A stretch of DNA of 64,000 bases from Berberis thunbergii (lineage: Eukaryota > Streptophyta > Magnoliopsida > Ranunculales > Berberidaceae): assembly GCA_003290165.1 (NCBI GenBank), contig QNQO01002088.1, positions 1 through 64,000 of the forward strand, in the 5' to 3' direction. Shown here piece after piece: positions 45,375 through 56,930 of this stretch. Numbering within the stretch: the first letter of the stretch is position 1; each line of letters begins with the position of its first letter. Made by a program: the position numbers and the translations under genes. The notes under the pieces are model-generated. The model saw only the letters and a program-made list of their open reading frames with translations, was not told the DNA's origin and searched no databases.

Positions 45375-46399
45375 TGGTCCCCTAACTGATATAAACGTCA
45401 CCTACTTCAACAATTGTCCTCACTCCATCCCGGGTACATTACCATGTCCTGGAGGCCCTTATGAAAGTGGTTACCAGATTGCACTTACGAACTCTCGTGA
45501 TGATGTTGCAACATATGAACCATGTGACAGTAGTGTGGTGATTCCGGTTCTTTAAGAGTTTGTTAATAGATATGGTATTCAAGAGAGGAGTGGCAGGACT
45601 GGAGAAGCAGTTGAGGTGGTATTGAGGAATGCTTTTGGCAATCAGTCTAAGGATGTGTTTGAAACAAAGATAAAGTGAATGAAAAAAAAAAAAAAAAAGT
45701 TAACCATCAGGATAGAGAATGCTAATGGCTACAGGATCCTTGTTTACTAAAAATCTCTTATCATGTGTACAGATAATCTTTTTGTGATTTAGTTGTACGC
45801 AACTGTTTATAGAACAGTGTTTACCTTTACAACTTCTAAACACAAGTATTTGTTATTCAACTAAAAGATATAGAAATCAGTAGGAAGATTTGCACCTGCT
45901 TCCACTAACTGTGAACGATTTGATGATTGTGCTGCAGGGAACAAGCCAAAGAAGGTTATAATAATAGGTATGTATTGATCCAATTCATTCTATCCCAAAG
46001 AAAATAACACAAAAATGTTTTTGCAACCATGTTTTGTAATCAGGGTGACGTGGCGTGATTTCGAAAGCATGATGAAATCCTCAAAGATTTTATGTGTATC
46101 GCGATGTTGTACAAAACTCCTCTAACAATGCCATATCATTCTGGTTGCAAAACCTGATTCCCTAACCTCACTCAAAATTAAATCATCACCAAACGAGCAC
46201 TATTATCATAACTGCAACAGAGCTTTATCTTATTTGACTTCTATCTCTTCTATTGTGTACAGCTGCCATAGTGGCTGGAACACTCCTCACAGTGGCAACA
46301 ATAGCTATTGTATTTTGTTGCTTAAGAAGAAAACCAAACACTTCAATTTTCGTGTGGGGGAGAAAGGCAGAGAAGTGCAAAAAGGTTGAAGAAAAATAA
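45375..46399 (+). pseudogene. LRK10-like pseudogene lacking the kinase (second copy)
   Basis: Duplicate of 16589-17612: exon-1 relic with the same stops, exon 2 at 45938-45967, exon 3 from 46263 with the membrane segment, then the same abrupt end at VEEK and a stop (46399). These are the exons nearest downstream of the second-copy ectodomain gene and in the same phase, so splicing to them would give a membrane-anchored ectodomain with a short tail. Confidence 0.88.
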
Positions 46400-47496
46400 A
46401 TGGTTGCGGCACATGTATCATTACGACTAAACATATTTATTTAATGTATGTCCTGTCATTCATCTTTTTAATATTCATTGCAGTATTATCTCAATCACAA
46501 ATATTTGATGTTTCTGTAATGGTAGCTTAAACTAAATTAACTATAATATTTTTGTTAAATATTAACAATCTATCTTGTTTTTAAAAAAAAATTCTCAATA
46601 CTAAAATTTGTCATATCTCATAAATTTGCATTTGTAATTCATCAAAATGGCAAAAAACACAATAAACCACAATAACATTACTCCACATGCTAAATGTTTG
46701 AGTAGACAACAAAACATAATTTTTTTTTCAGAATTTCGGCAGAGTTTACTTTGTTTTCTTAATTTTTTTTTTCCAACAATAAACCCTGTCATACACAATA
46801 ATATTGCATTTGTAATTCTTCAAAATGCAAATATATAAAATGAACCACTACAACATTGTTCCATATGCTAAATGTTTGAGTAGACAACAAAATTTTGACA
46901 AAGTCTACTAATGAGCAAGAAATACAATACCTCCAGAGTAGCACATTTTGTATGCAAATGTAAATCACATTGTGTACATGCTTAACATTGAAGTCCCACT
47001 GTATCACATTGTATACAAATGTATGTTAGGATATTCAACACTGTATTCTAATGTATGCTAGGAATATTCTAACATTGAAGTCTCACTGTACATGTCAATA
47101 AATCACATCATTCTTATCAATAAATCTCATTGTAAATGTTAATGAAAAAAACAAAACTGAATCATAGCATGAGTATGCAAATGTCAATAAAAAAAATTAG
47201 AATAAAAGCTCTATAATATTTCAATAAAACGTTGTTGATTTCATTCCAATAGATCTTACCATCCAATGCATAAGAATATTATCCTTTTAAGGGCTAGATT
47301 TTTCTTTTATTCATATAATTCCTGAAAAGTAATTCAAAAGATTAAAACAGACACCTATACTAAATGAAATTATTTTTAAAAAATGAAAATTTTAATTAGG
47401 GTCTAATTGGGGCATTTACAAATGGGGTCTATTGATTAATTACTAAGTGGACATCTCAATAGAATAGAATAAACTAATGCAAAAACATGAAATAAC
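46400..47496. repeat. AT-rich intergenic DNA with a two-copy repeat (second copy)
   Basis: Duplicate of 17613-18710. No gene. Confidence 0.6.
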
Positions 47497-47499
47497 TTA

Positions 47500-49090
47500 G
47501 GGGGGTGTATTGTATATGGATTCTTATGGAATTGATAAATAATTTGAAAAGTCCACGGACTCTTTAAATTGTCCACAAACTCTTTAAATTGTCCACAGAC
47601 TTCTGATGATTCCTTAAATCCATAGACTTTTGCTACAGACTTTCTAGAGATTTATGAAAATCCACGGACTTTGTATGAACGACTTTTACAGATTTCTAAT
47701 TATTTGCAAGATAAAAAAAAAGTTTGTGCTGACATATCCTCTAACAAACCAAATATATTAAACATTGGAGAACAAGACATGTATCAAAAAGATAACCAGG
47801 CAGGTAATGACATGAAATCGCAATCCAACATTCAACAAAATCAAATCATTCAACACAACCAAATTAAAAATCATCACTTGCAAAATGAAATAAACACACA
47901 GTATTTAGCCTTATGCATATAAAAAGTATCAAACTACATGACTTAAAATCCAAATGACCTATAGTTTATTAGCTTTATGCATCCCTTTGTGCCCAAGTGA
48001 TCCAGGGTAATGCAATCAAAGCAATCGTGCGCAGATGCTCTAAAGGGACAATGTGGCATGACAAGCAATAAGTGCATAAGTTTCAAAGCACCTTTATGAA
48101 ATTATGTAATTGTAGGAATAAAGTTTGAATGAAAACCTAGAAAATAATGCAAAATCATATACCTCCTGCCACAACCAGTTATAATACCCAAGTATGGAGT
48201 TGCCAATTTTGATAAATGTTCATTGAGAATTACCATATCCACACATAACCCCCCACCATGCTTATTACCTAACACATCCTATTAATAACCCTCACCCCCT
48301 AGCAAGCACAAAAGATACGCTGCAATTTTCTTAATAGAAGTTTGTCACTAGGCTTTCGCATTAGGAATCTAAAACCCTATAACTGCTATGCTGAGAGTAC
48401 CCATCGTTTCCCATTCCTAGTTGGCGTAAAGGTGTTAGATTAAACATACCAAACTGATGCTATAAAAAAAATGAGACGGAGTTGTATCGAAAAGAAAGGG
48501 AAAGGTAGAAAAGAAAGAAAGGGAAGTTATTTTCTCTCATCTTTGTACGACACAAAGTTGGGATAAGGGAAAGATGAGATTTAGCATGAGAGAATGCAAA
48601 TGGATTGGCCTAACTTTGTTGTGGTGGCGACCCTTGAGTCTGCAGAGGCACAACTTGTTGAAGAGGGTATGAAAATGGCTAGTCTTGATGAGAAGAAAAA
48701 TGAGAAGAGACTAGTTACAAAGAATAAGAAGAAGATGTGATAAAAGAGGGAGGGAGACTTTTTTTCACGTTGAAATCTTTGATATGGAGGCTGGCAAATT
48801 ATTGAACTTTGTTATTTATACCTAACACTACAAAGTCCATGAGAATCCATGATTTTCCAAATCCATAAATATGAATGATATTTTGAATACCCTAAAACTT
48901 TTGTGGACTTTCTGAAATCCATATTGAATACCCTTATACTTTGTGGATTTCAGAAAGACTTTTTAAAATCCTGATTGAATACCCCTAGACTTTTGTGGAC
49001 TTTTTAAAATCCAAATTGAATACACTTGGATTTTCAGAATCCATGGAATTTATTAAATTGCCCATAAAATCCAGATACAATACACCCCTC
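47500..49090. mobile_element. PIF/Harbinger-like non-autonomous element (second copy)
   Basis: Duplicate of 18714-20303, with tta flanks at 47497-47499 and 49091-49093. Confidence 0.72.
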
Positions 49091-49474
49091 TTAACTTATT
49101 CTCTATCTTGATTTCAATGCTAGTCCAAAACATGGACATCTCAATAGAATAAACTAAGTAGTTGTTGAAATAACTTAACCTATTCTCTCACAGCAAAAAT
49201 ATTTTTTTAATTTCAATCACCATGATAATTATGATTGTCAACAGACTGGACTTATGCAAAAAAAAAAAATTGATTTTAAATCGAATTTTGTGCTTTAATA
49301 AATATATATTGTCATTCTAAACATGTGTCAATAATCATACCCCAAGGTTGTGGCACTAATCACACCCCAAGGTTGTATCACTAATCTACCTTAATATAAC
49401 ATTACTCCACATACTAAATGTTTGAGTATGATAAATAAATATACTTACATGCCTAATCACCTCAATCAACTTTT

Positions 49475-50505
49475 AAAGAAAATAAATAAATAAATATAAT
49501 CAATGTTAGGTATGGGAATCGATCATTTGCACTCTTATTGGGGATAAATCTTCATAAAAGACTAACTTTAAGTCTCAGCCATTAGATCTCTATGTTTGGA
49601 TAAATCTCAGCCATCTTTTATCTCCCAAAAATAAATAAATAAATAAATATCAAATGTTGGGGGCATGGGAATCGAACCCATGCACTCTCTTGGTGCTTTA
49701 AATTATATAAGATCCGCCAGATTCATATATTTGGTTAAATCTGAGCCGTCTTTTATCTCCCACCCCAAACATCGTCCTGTTTTGTAAGATAAATAATTGT
49801 ATGCTTAATCACCATCATCAACAATTGAATAAAAATAAATAAATATCAAAATGTTGGGTATGAGAATCGAACCCATGCACTCTTGATGCTTTTAGTTTTA
49901 TGTGATCCGTTAGATTCTTATATTTGAGTAAAGCTTAGTCGTCTTTTATCTCTCACCTCAAACACCATCTTGTTTTGTATATATAACTAGGATATTCCTC
50001 GTGCCATTGGCACAATAAAAGTTAAAAGTTGTTAAAATATGACTACCCTTGACTTTTCAACACCACCATCATCAACAATTGATGAAAAATAAATAAACAT
50101 AAAAAATTATTGGATATGAGAATCGAACTTATGCACTCTTGGTGCTTTAAGTTGTATGTGATCCGTCAGATTCTTATATTTTAATAAATATCTGTCGTCT
50201 TTTATCTCCAACTTCAAACACTATTCTGAATTGTAATATAAACAAGGGTATCCCCCATGCCTTTGGTAAGGTAAAAGTTTAAAACTTGTCAAAACATGAT
50301 CATCTTTAAGTTTTTATCTTTTATACTTAAATGTCTAATCACCATCATTAACAATTGAAGAAAAATAAATAAATATCAAAATATTGGGTATGAGAATCGA
50401 ACTCAATTATTCTTGGTGCTTTAAGTTCTATACAATTCGTTAGATTCTTATATTTGAGTAAATCTAAGCCGTTTTTTATCTCCCACCTAAAACACCATCA
50501 TTTGT
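49475..50505. repeat. Irregular tandem repeat with T-arm-like motif (second copy)
   Basis: Duplicate of 20690-21720, with one fewer ataa unit in an A/T run near 49630. Confidence 0.65.
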
Positions 50506-50903
50506 AATATAAAATTCCCAGCATAACAATTGGTTGTGAGGGCTGAGGGTTGTGATTAAATTTAAATTCATAACATTTCTAAATTGCATATTAAAAACTT
50601 CACAGTGATTTGTTAAACCTGAAGTGTTTTTTTTTCTTCTTAAAAACAGTGTATATTGGCATGAAAATTTTGGGATCACATTAATTAGTCAAACTATGAC
50701 AGTAAACATAGTTCACTAATGGGAGCAGCCTGAGTGCATTTTATCCGATGTTGCAGGATCATGTAATGTGTTGCTCTTTCATATGGATCCCACCGCACTT
50801 TTTGTTAATCAGATCTCACTTCCCTCGCCCATTTCCTCTGACACTTAGAATTTCTGCACTTTGAAAGTCCAATACGCATTACTGAATACTCACATGCTCG
50901 AAA

Positions 50904-51075
50904 ATTTTGGCCGGTCTGGTATTTGCGCCTGATTTGCATGTCTGATCGGTTAGAATTACTCTTTTATCTCTCTTCTTTAAAGTATTTGTGATTGTGTTTA
51001 AAAAAAGATGGATAAAAAGTGTAAATCTGCCGATCAAAACATGCAAATCAGGCCAGCAAACCAAGTCGGCTAAAA
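50904..51075. mobile_element. Hairpin-forming MITE (second copy)
   Basis: Duplicate of 22049-22215. The arms differ slightly (ggccagcaaacc in place of ggccggcaaacc). Confidence 0.6.
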
Positions 51076-52046
51076 GTACTTCTCACATTCTATATGTATG
51101 CATATAGTAGCATACGTGAGAGAATTATGACAACTACAATAAATAAATCTCTCTCTATGATATTTGGAAATTTGCAACTCGAAGTTTGCTTTTGCTTCTA
51201 ATTAGTCCATGTTTGATTCACCGAAAATGAAAATGGTTGATTTGAAAATGTTTTTCAAACATAAATACATTTTCATGTCCATCTTCTATATGTTTGGCGG
51301 TGAATGAAACATACCTGACATTTTTTTCATGTCTGGTGTTGACTTACTATATGCAAAATAAAACTTGTCAAAATTTGATATCTTACTCATTTATATTTTC
51401 ATAATAATCACATGACATTGCACATTATCATAAATTAACGTGTGAGTAAATCTGGGTAAGAAAATGAAAATAAATGGTTTAGCAAACTGATTTGAGTGCT
51501 TGAGTGGTCAAATCGTCCTGCTAAAAATCTTGGCATATATAACAACTGTTGCAAATCAATTCTCTGAGAAATTAAAAAAAAATAATAATAATAATTTCAC
51601 GTGAGTTGTCCACTACTTGCAATTGAAAATATCAGCAAATAAATTGTCTTTATAGCGGATTACAGTGAACCAATCTGGGCTCTATAAGCAAACTTCTGAA
51701 TTACAAATTTGACCCATCCACACACTTTCACTTGACCTGCCAAGAAAAAATTTCTAATTTAGGGTTTTTGTTTTTTTCAGTACTCAGCACTAAGCATCTC
51801 ATTGATGCTTATTAAGTTGTTCCTGATTTAGAACCGATTAAGAAATTTTTGATCTGATTAGAAGTAAAAACAAATATTCAATCAAAGTGAATCACTTTTT
51901 ATTTAGAACAAAAAACAAATGTTATCTCCCCACCACCCCAATTGTGTTTTGCTTTAAATTCCCTAAACGTGGACAAAACTGAGTTTAATTGGCAATGTTA
52001 AATGGTCATAGTGGTGTGTTTAGTACAATGCAAAATTTTGTCAAGA
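51076..52046. other. AT-rich intergenic DNA to the right edge of the unit
   Basis: Duplicate of 22216-23201, without the long poly-C run. No gene. Confidence 0.5.
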
Positions 52047-52099
52047 AATTTTGCCAAAATTGAGAAGGGAGATGAGAGGAAAGAGGAGGAAATAATTGT

Positions 52100-52390
52100 T
52101 GTGTTTGGTTGCGAAGAACATTTTGGTGGGAAAAAGAATTTTTTGTCTACCAAATAATTATCATGGCAAATTTTTGTCAAAATTTTTTGCATAGGGTTGA
52201 GATGAGCAAAATTCCACATAATAAGTGGGAAAATGGGCACAAATCGAAAAAATTTCCAGGTTCGAAATTTCAACCAAACGCCTCCGAATGCTTCCTTCGA
52301 GAATTTTTTTTGTACTTTCTAAACAACTTAACACTTGACAAATATATTTTATAGAGAAAAATGTTTCTTTTCCATGCAACCAAACACACC
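52100..52390. mobile_element. MITE-like element beside the duplication edge
   Basis: It begins gtgtttggttgcgaag and ends catgcaaccaaacacacc, inverted ends of about 12 bp typical of plant MITEs. The interior is AT-rich and noncoding, with partial self-complementarity (gcaaaattttgtcaag and gcaaatttttgtcaaaattt phrases nearby). It starts about 55 bp right of the end of homology. Confidence 0.55.
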
Positions 52391-52634
52391 GAAGAACACA
52401 AATTTGGTGATGATATTTGTAGTCTTGGTTTTATAGAAAACTAAGAATTTAGACTGTTGTTTAGGAAAATTCCAAAAAAAATAAAAAAACCTAAAAGTTA
52501 AAAAAAAATATTGATTTGATACCAAATAGCAAACCCTTATTGAATTGATGTTGAGTCACATTTTTCCATTTTGTTCAGTTGTTATTGAGAAAAAAGTGAC
52601 TAATGGAAAGCTGAAATTCTAGTTGGCCTGGGAA

Positions 52635-52769
52635 AAACCAGCGAGGTTGCTGCCTCTGGAGGTAAATGTACACTTTTACTCTTCTCTTTAGCAACTTTTT
52701 TGAAAAAGGTGATTAAAAAAGGAGGGGCAAAAGTGTAAAATCCCCCCCCAGCAGCAACCACGCTGGTTT
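52635..52769. mobile_element. 135-bp fold-back MITE, relative of 10207-10341
   Basis: Ends aaaccagcgaggttgctgc and gcagcaaccacgctggttt are near-perfect inverted repeats. The centre (cttttttgaaaaaggtg) and the length match the MITE in the duplicated unit, although the ends differ, so this is the same family but another subtype. Confidence 0.7.
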
Positions 52770-53359
52770 CTAATGAAGAATTACTCAATGGAGAGTTATC
52801 TCTCTTACACACATGTTCCCTTTTGTTCTATTTGGACCCAGCACGCATAAAACTTCACTTTTTATTCTTTTTTGTTTCTTATTCTCTTCTCTTTGCCAAA
52901 GGGTTAAAAACTCCGTTAAAATGGAAACCATAGCATTCTCCTTCATTCTCTCATTCACGGAAAAAACTCAATTAAAATGGAAACATTGTAGTATGATTCG
53001 CTTGTTGCTGAAGGGGATCGAGTTTCAGTCTGAGTAGCTGGTTACTGTTCGTGCCCCTCACCATCTGTATCGATTGCTTTGCATCATCTCATTGCATTTA
53101 TCTTCTCTATCAATTTTTGTTAATCATATCTTTTCATTTCTCTTCCCATCATTACTCGACCATCTAAATTTTAACATAACAGCTAATTAACGACTTGAGT
53201 TTACGTGGATCACCTTCTAATGTTTAACTTCCTCATTCAGTCCTTGTTAGGTAATATGTATTTTAGTCTAATTTCATCTTCTCTATCTAATAAATCATGT
53301 GTTGGCATTTAATGTACTTTGATTTGTTCTTGTTCTATCTAATTAGTTTACTTAAATTT
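52770..53359. other. Intergenic DNA, no gene recognised
   Basis: AT-rich. A 74-codon plus-strand frame (52813-53037) has no recognised domain and includes a duplicated aaaatggaaac phrase; I do not call it a gene. Confidence 0.4.
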
Positions 53360-54345
53360 GGAAGCGTAACGACATGGTCATTCATTTAAATTGGAGTTAT
53401 GAATTTGATTGAATTGAAGACATCGAAGTTTATACAACATACATCAATGTTAATTTCTAAAATTCGAAGTTTAGGTTCATTTTTGGGCCCGGAAAAGAAA
53501 TATCATGTTCTTTTGTTCAAATTAGATATGCAAGAATGACGTATAAAAAGCAATTTGTCATCAGTTTATTGTAATCATTGTTGACATAAAATGGTTTTGC
53601 TCAATTCTTCGTATATTTAAGTTCGAGTTGTGAATTGGAGGCATCAAATTTAATCTCTGGAGACATTAAAGTTTAGGTTCGCTCTTGGAGCTCAAAGAAG
53701 AAATGTGACGTTTATTCGATTCGAAAGTAGATATACAAGAGTGACACATCCAAAATGCAATTTGTCATCAGTTTATTGTAGTTGTCATTGAAATAGAATG
53801 GTTTTGTCGCTCAACTCTTCATCTAACTAAATTTGACTTGTGAATTGATTGGATTGGAGACATCAAAGTTAATTTCTCGCGACATCGAAGTTTAGGTTCG
53901 CTCGTAGGGCCCAATTCATCGAAGTGTCATGTTCTTCGGTTTGAAAGTAGATATGCAAGATGACACATTTGACAAGCCATCTATCATCAGTATATTGTAG
54001 TCGTCATTGAAATAAAATAGTTGTCACTCATTATTTCATCCAACTAAATTCGAGTTGTGAATTATATTGGATTGAAGACATCAAAATTAATTTTTGAAAT
54101 CCGTAGTGTAAGTTTGCTCGTGGCCAATATTTGGTTCGAAACTAAATATGCAAGAGTGGCACATCCAACAACTCATTTGTTAGTCGTATTTTAAATAAAA
54201 AAGGTTGCCGCTCATTTCTTTATCTAAATAAATTCTAGTTGCCGATTGGATTTGATTAGAGACATCAAAGTTAATCTCTGAAGTCTGAAGTTTAGGTTCT
54301 CTCATGGGCCCCAAAAGAAGAAATGTCATGCTCTTTCATTAGAAA
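53360..54345. repeat. About 200-bp tandem repeat, five diverged units
   Basis: Units share gagttgtgaattg, gacatcaaagttaatctc, gaagtttaggttcgctc, agatatgcaagagtgacac and catcagtttattgtag blocks. Spacing is about 190-220 bp. No coding sequence. This array is outside the duplicated unit. Confidence 0.8.
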
Positions 54346-54558
54346 CTAGACTAATAGAATGTAACAAATCTCTAATTACATTAGTAATTGTAAGTAAACT
54401 GATCACTTATTTGTAGACAAAATTAAAGTTGGTGTCATATCAAAATCGGTGTTTTATACTAAATTGATAAAAGTAGGAAAATAAACCCTAATGCAATTAA
54501 TTAATGTTGGTCATTGAAGGGTTTACTTGTGGCATTAACCGATAAGGAAAAAGTATTG

Positions 54559-54616
54559 TGATCTCTATGGTATCACGGATTGAATAACCAAATAGTTTGT
54601 GATACCATAGAGATCA
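54559..54616. other. 18-bp perfect stem-loop
   Basis: tgatctctatggtatcac and gtgataccatagagatca form a perfect inverted repeat with a 22-base loop. It may be a small MITE core or the remnant of an inverted insertion. Confidence 0.7.
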
Positions 54617-54754
54617 TTAACACAACCAACATTTTTATATTACATGAACTAAAATATGAGTAACAAACTCACCCATTGGACATCCAAAAAGACCACCACA
54701 CAAAGACATAAACTTCTGAGACAAACACCATAGCATCAAAACGACCCTCAGCTC

Positions 54755-55125
54755 CAAACTTTACCCAAAGCATCCGCGTAAACTAAATGCTATATAGTTG
54801 TACGATGAGGAAAAAATAACATCGAACGACTTTCGAGATCCACATTTCGTTTTGACCATAGATTTTATATATTTACATAAAAAAATTACAAGAACCTTAT
54901 ATGCAAACAAGTAAAGATTACCTTCACAAATGGAAAAGTCGCATCCTCGTAAACTTGACGCCATCTAATTGTACAATAAGGAAAAAATAGCATCACTGAA
55001 CAACAACTTTTGAGATCTACCTTTCTTTTTTACCATAGATTTTATATATTTACATAAAAAAAACAAACACAAGAACCTTACATGCAGACAAGTAAAGACT
55101 ACATGCACAGATGGAAGAGTCACGT
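54755..55125. repeat. Two-copy tandem duplication of about 190 bp
   Basis: Two units share cgtaaactaaatgc/cgtaaacttgacgcc, catagattttatatatttac, caagaacctta and caagtaaaga blocks. Noncoding. Confidence 0.75.
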
Positions 55126-56667
55126 ACCTCCATCAACTCGTGGACTAGAGGGTGGGTAGTTAGGCTCAACCTTCACTTTTAGGGTGTCGTTTGTTATGGC
55201 ATCCTTTCTCTTAGCTTGATGCCTTCGAGCAGCCTTCACATTTGCAAGCACGCTAAAGCTGTTAATAATTCGAAAACAACCAATGTACAAACCGGTAAAT
55301 TTAGTTGCTCCTATAATTGATGCTAATAATTCGAACACCGGTATCAACATACATTTAGTTGATCCTACATGTGGTGCTAATAATTCGAGCATTGGTATTA
55401 ACATAAACATAAAAATTTTAAGTTAAATAAGTAACTAGACATAACTATCACAAATAGAAATAAATAGCAAAGGGTGAAAAGAGATATGTCCTTTCACACA
55501 TTTCTTCAGATCGACAATGCATGAGTGGCAATATACTCAATACAAATTGAGATAAAAATTTTGAGAACTTAACAAATGCAAAGGACACACATAAAATGGG
55601 TTGAGAGATTACCTTATCTGGTGACTACCTTTGCGATCAATCGACATTGCGAGATCAAACAATACCATAGGAGGTTCGATCAAATACCATAGGAGGTTCG
55701 ATCAATTGATTTCTTTAATAGTTTCTTCAACCATTCAATCAATCGAGACTCTTCAAACAAAACTATACGTTCGATAAGATGCAGAGTCACCTTCACAGTG
55801 AGAATCGAGTGTGGATAGAGGAAAATTTTCAGTGAAGAGAGAAGTAGAAATGAAAAAGAAGAACAACACATCCAAACTTGAGTGAGACTAGAGTTTCACA
55901 GAGAGGTTTCAGTGAGAATCGCATTGAAATAAGATGAAAGAACTTCAGTGAGAAGAGAATATGTGAAAGGAAGAAAATGACTCCTCGGAGCTTGGGGAGA
56001 TGAGTCTCGAGTGAAACGGTGAGACTCGTCTCAAGAGTGTAGAGAGACAAATTTTTACATTAGAAAGAGTGAGAGAGAGCCAGGAAGAGGATAAAGAAAG
56101 AAGAAATAGAAGTGTGACATAGAAATATCTCAGAAACTGAGATGCGACAGCAATTTTTTTTCAATTTACTTTACTTGCCAATGGTTACACCTCTTAGTAC
56201 ACGGAAAAATAAAGTAAATCAACTAAAATCTAAACTTGAGTGTTCAACCTACCTTTCAGGTGTTCGGCTGTCCGACCAAGCAGACAAGACACGATCACCC
56301 AGCACCCTTGTAGCACCACCAACAACAACACGACCATTTGCACCCAGGTAGGGGTACACCCATTTGCCAAAAAACAAACAAATGAGTTAGCACTATTTGG
56401 TATGAGGAGAACCAAAACATCCATCACAAATAAAATGCATAATATCAATTAAGACAGATAAAAAAAGATAATCATAAACAAAATGCATCACCACTTTTTA
56501 TTCCAAATGCCCATTCATGATGTAATATGCACATGAGATGCAACACTCCAAATGTGCCTACATAATACTCTTTTCCCTCTACAAAACATCTCTGAATCAT
56601 CTCTGGTATTTCTCATATCAAAGCGCACGTCAGGGCGGAAAACTTCCTCCCGAATATAAGCTTACAC
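55126..56667. other. No recognisable gene
   Basis: Short minus-strand frames, such as 55120-55410 with a basic-acidic C-terminal part, have no family I can name. It contains a 21-bp direct duplication of caataccataggaggttcga near 55661, and two attcga-cggtatcaacat phrases near 55320-55400. It could be part of a decayed DNA transposon, without proof. Confidence 0.35.
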
Positions 56668-56930
56668 ATCCTCACGACCATACTAGCCATTTGAACCCAT
56701 CCTCTTCTACTAGGCATCACTTGTAATGTACCAGTGATTAAAGAGCGATGAACTACTACTGGAGTTTTTTTTTGGGTGTGGGGAGAATAAACCCGGACAT
56801 CCTCACGGATGTACTAGTCATCTCAACCCATCCTTAGCTACTAGACATCACCTGCAATGCACTAGCACCAAGGGAGTGATGAACTACTGCAGGAGTTCCT
56901 CTTTTGGATGTGGGGTTAACACCACGTTCT
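56668..56930. repeat. Two-copy tandem duplication of about 125 bp
   Basis: Two units share catcctcacg, tactag-cat-tgaacccatcc, aggcatcac-tg-aatg and gatgaactactactggagtt blocks, at about 56668 and 56798. Noncoding. Confidence 0.75.

Larger units (their letters stand above)
23202..52046. repeat. Tandem segmental duplication, second copy (complete unit)
   Basis: This is the complete unit, about 28.8 kb. Its left edge is inferred from the break in collinearity at 23201/23202: the first copy stops at a sequence reading gcaaaattttgtcaag, and the next bases match the promoter of an LRK10-like paralogue (compare 16075). Its right edge is where 52046 continues into sequence absent after 23201. The unit holds one intact kinase exon, one intact ectodomain exon and several nested TEs. 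Confidence 0.93.

Noticed and set aside
1..52046. The two copies as wrongly joined haplotypes rather than a real duplication
   Set aside because: Not fully excluded, but the order 23201/23202 places the unit start directly after the unit end, as a true head-to-tail duplication would. Kept as the main refuting case in the first finding.
51840..52046. Second duplication boundary inside 51900-52000
   Set aside because: Differences there are only the poly-C region and point changes; homology clearly continues to 52046.
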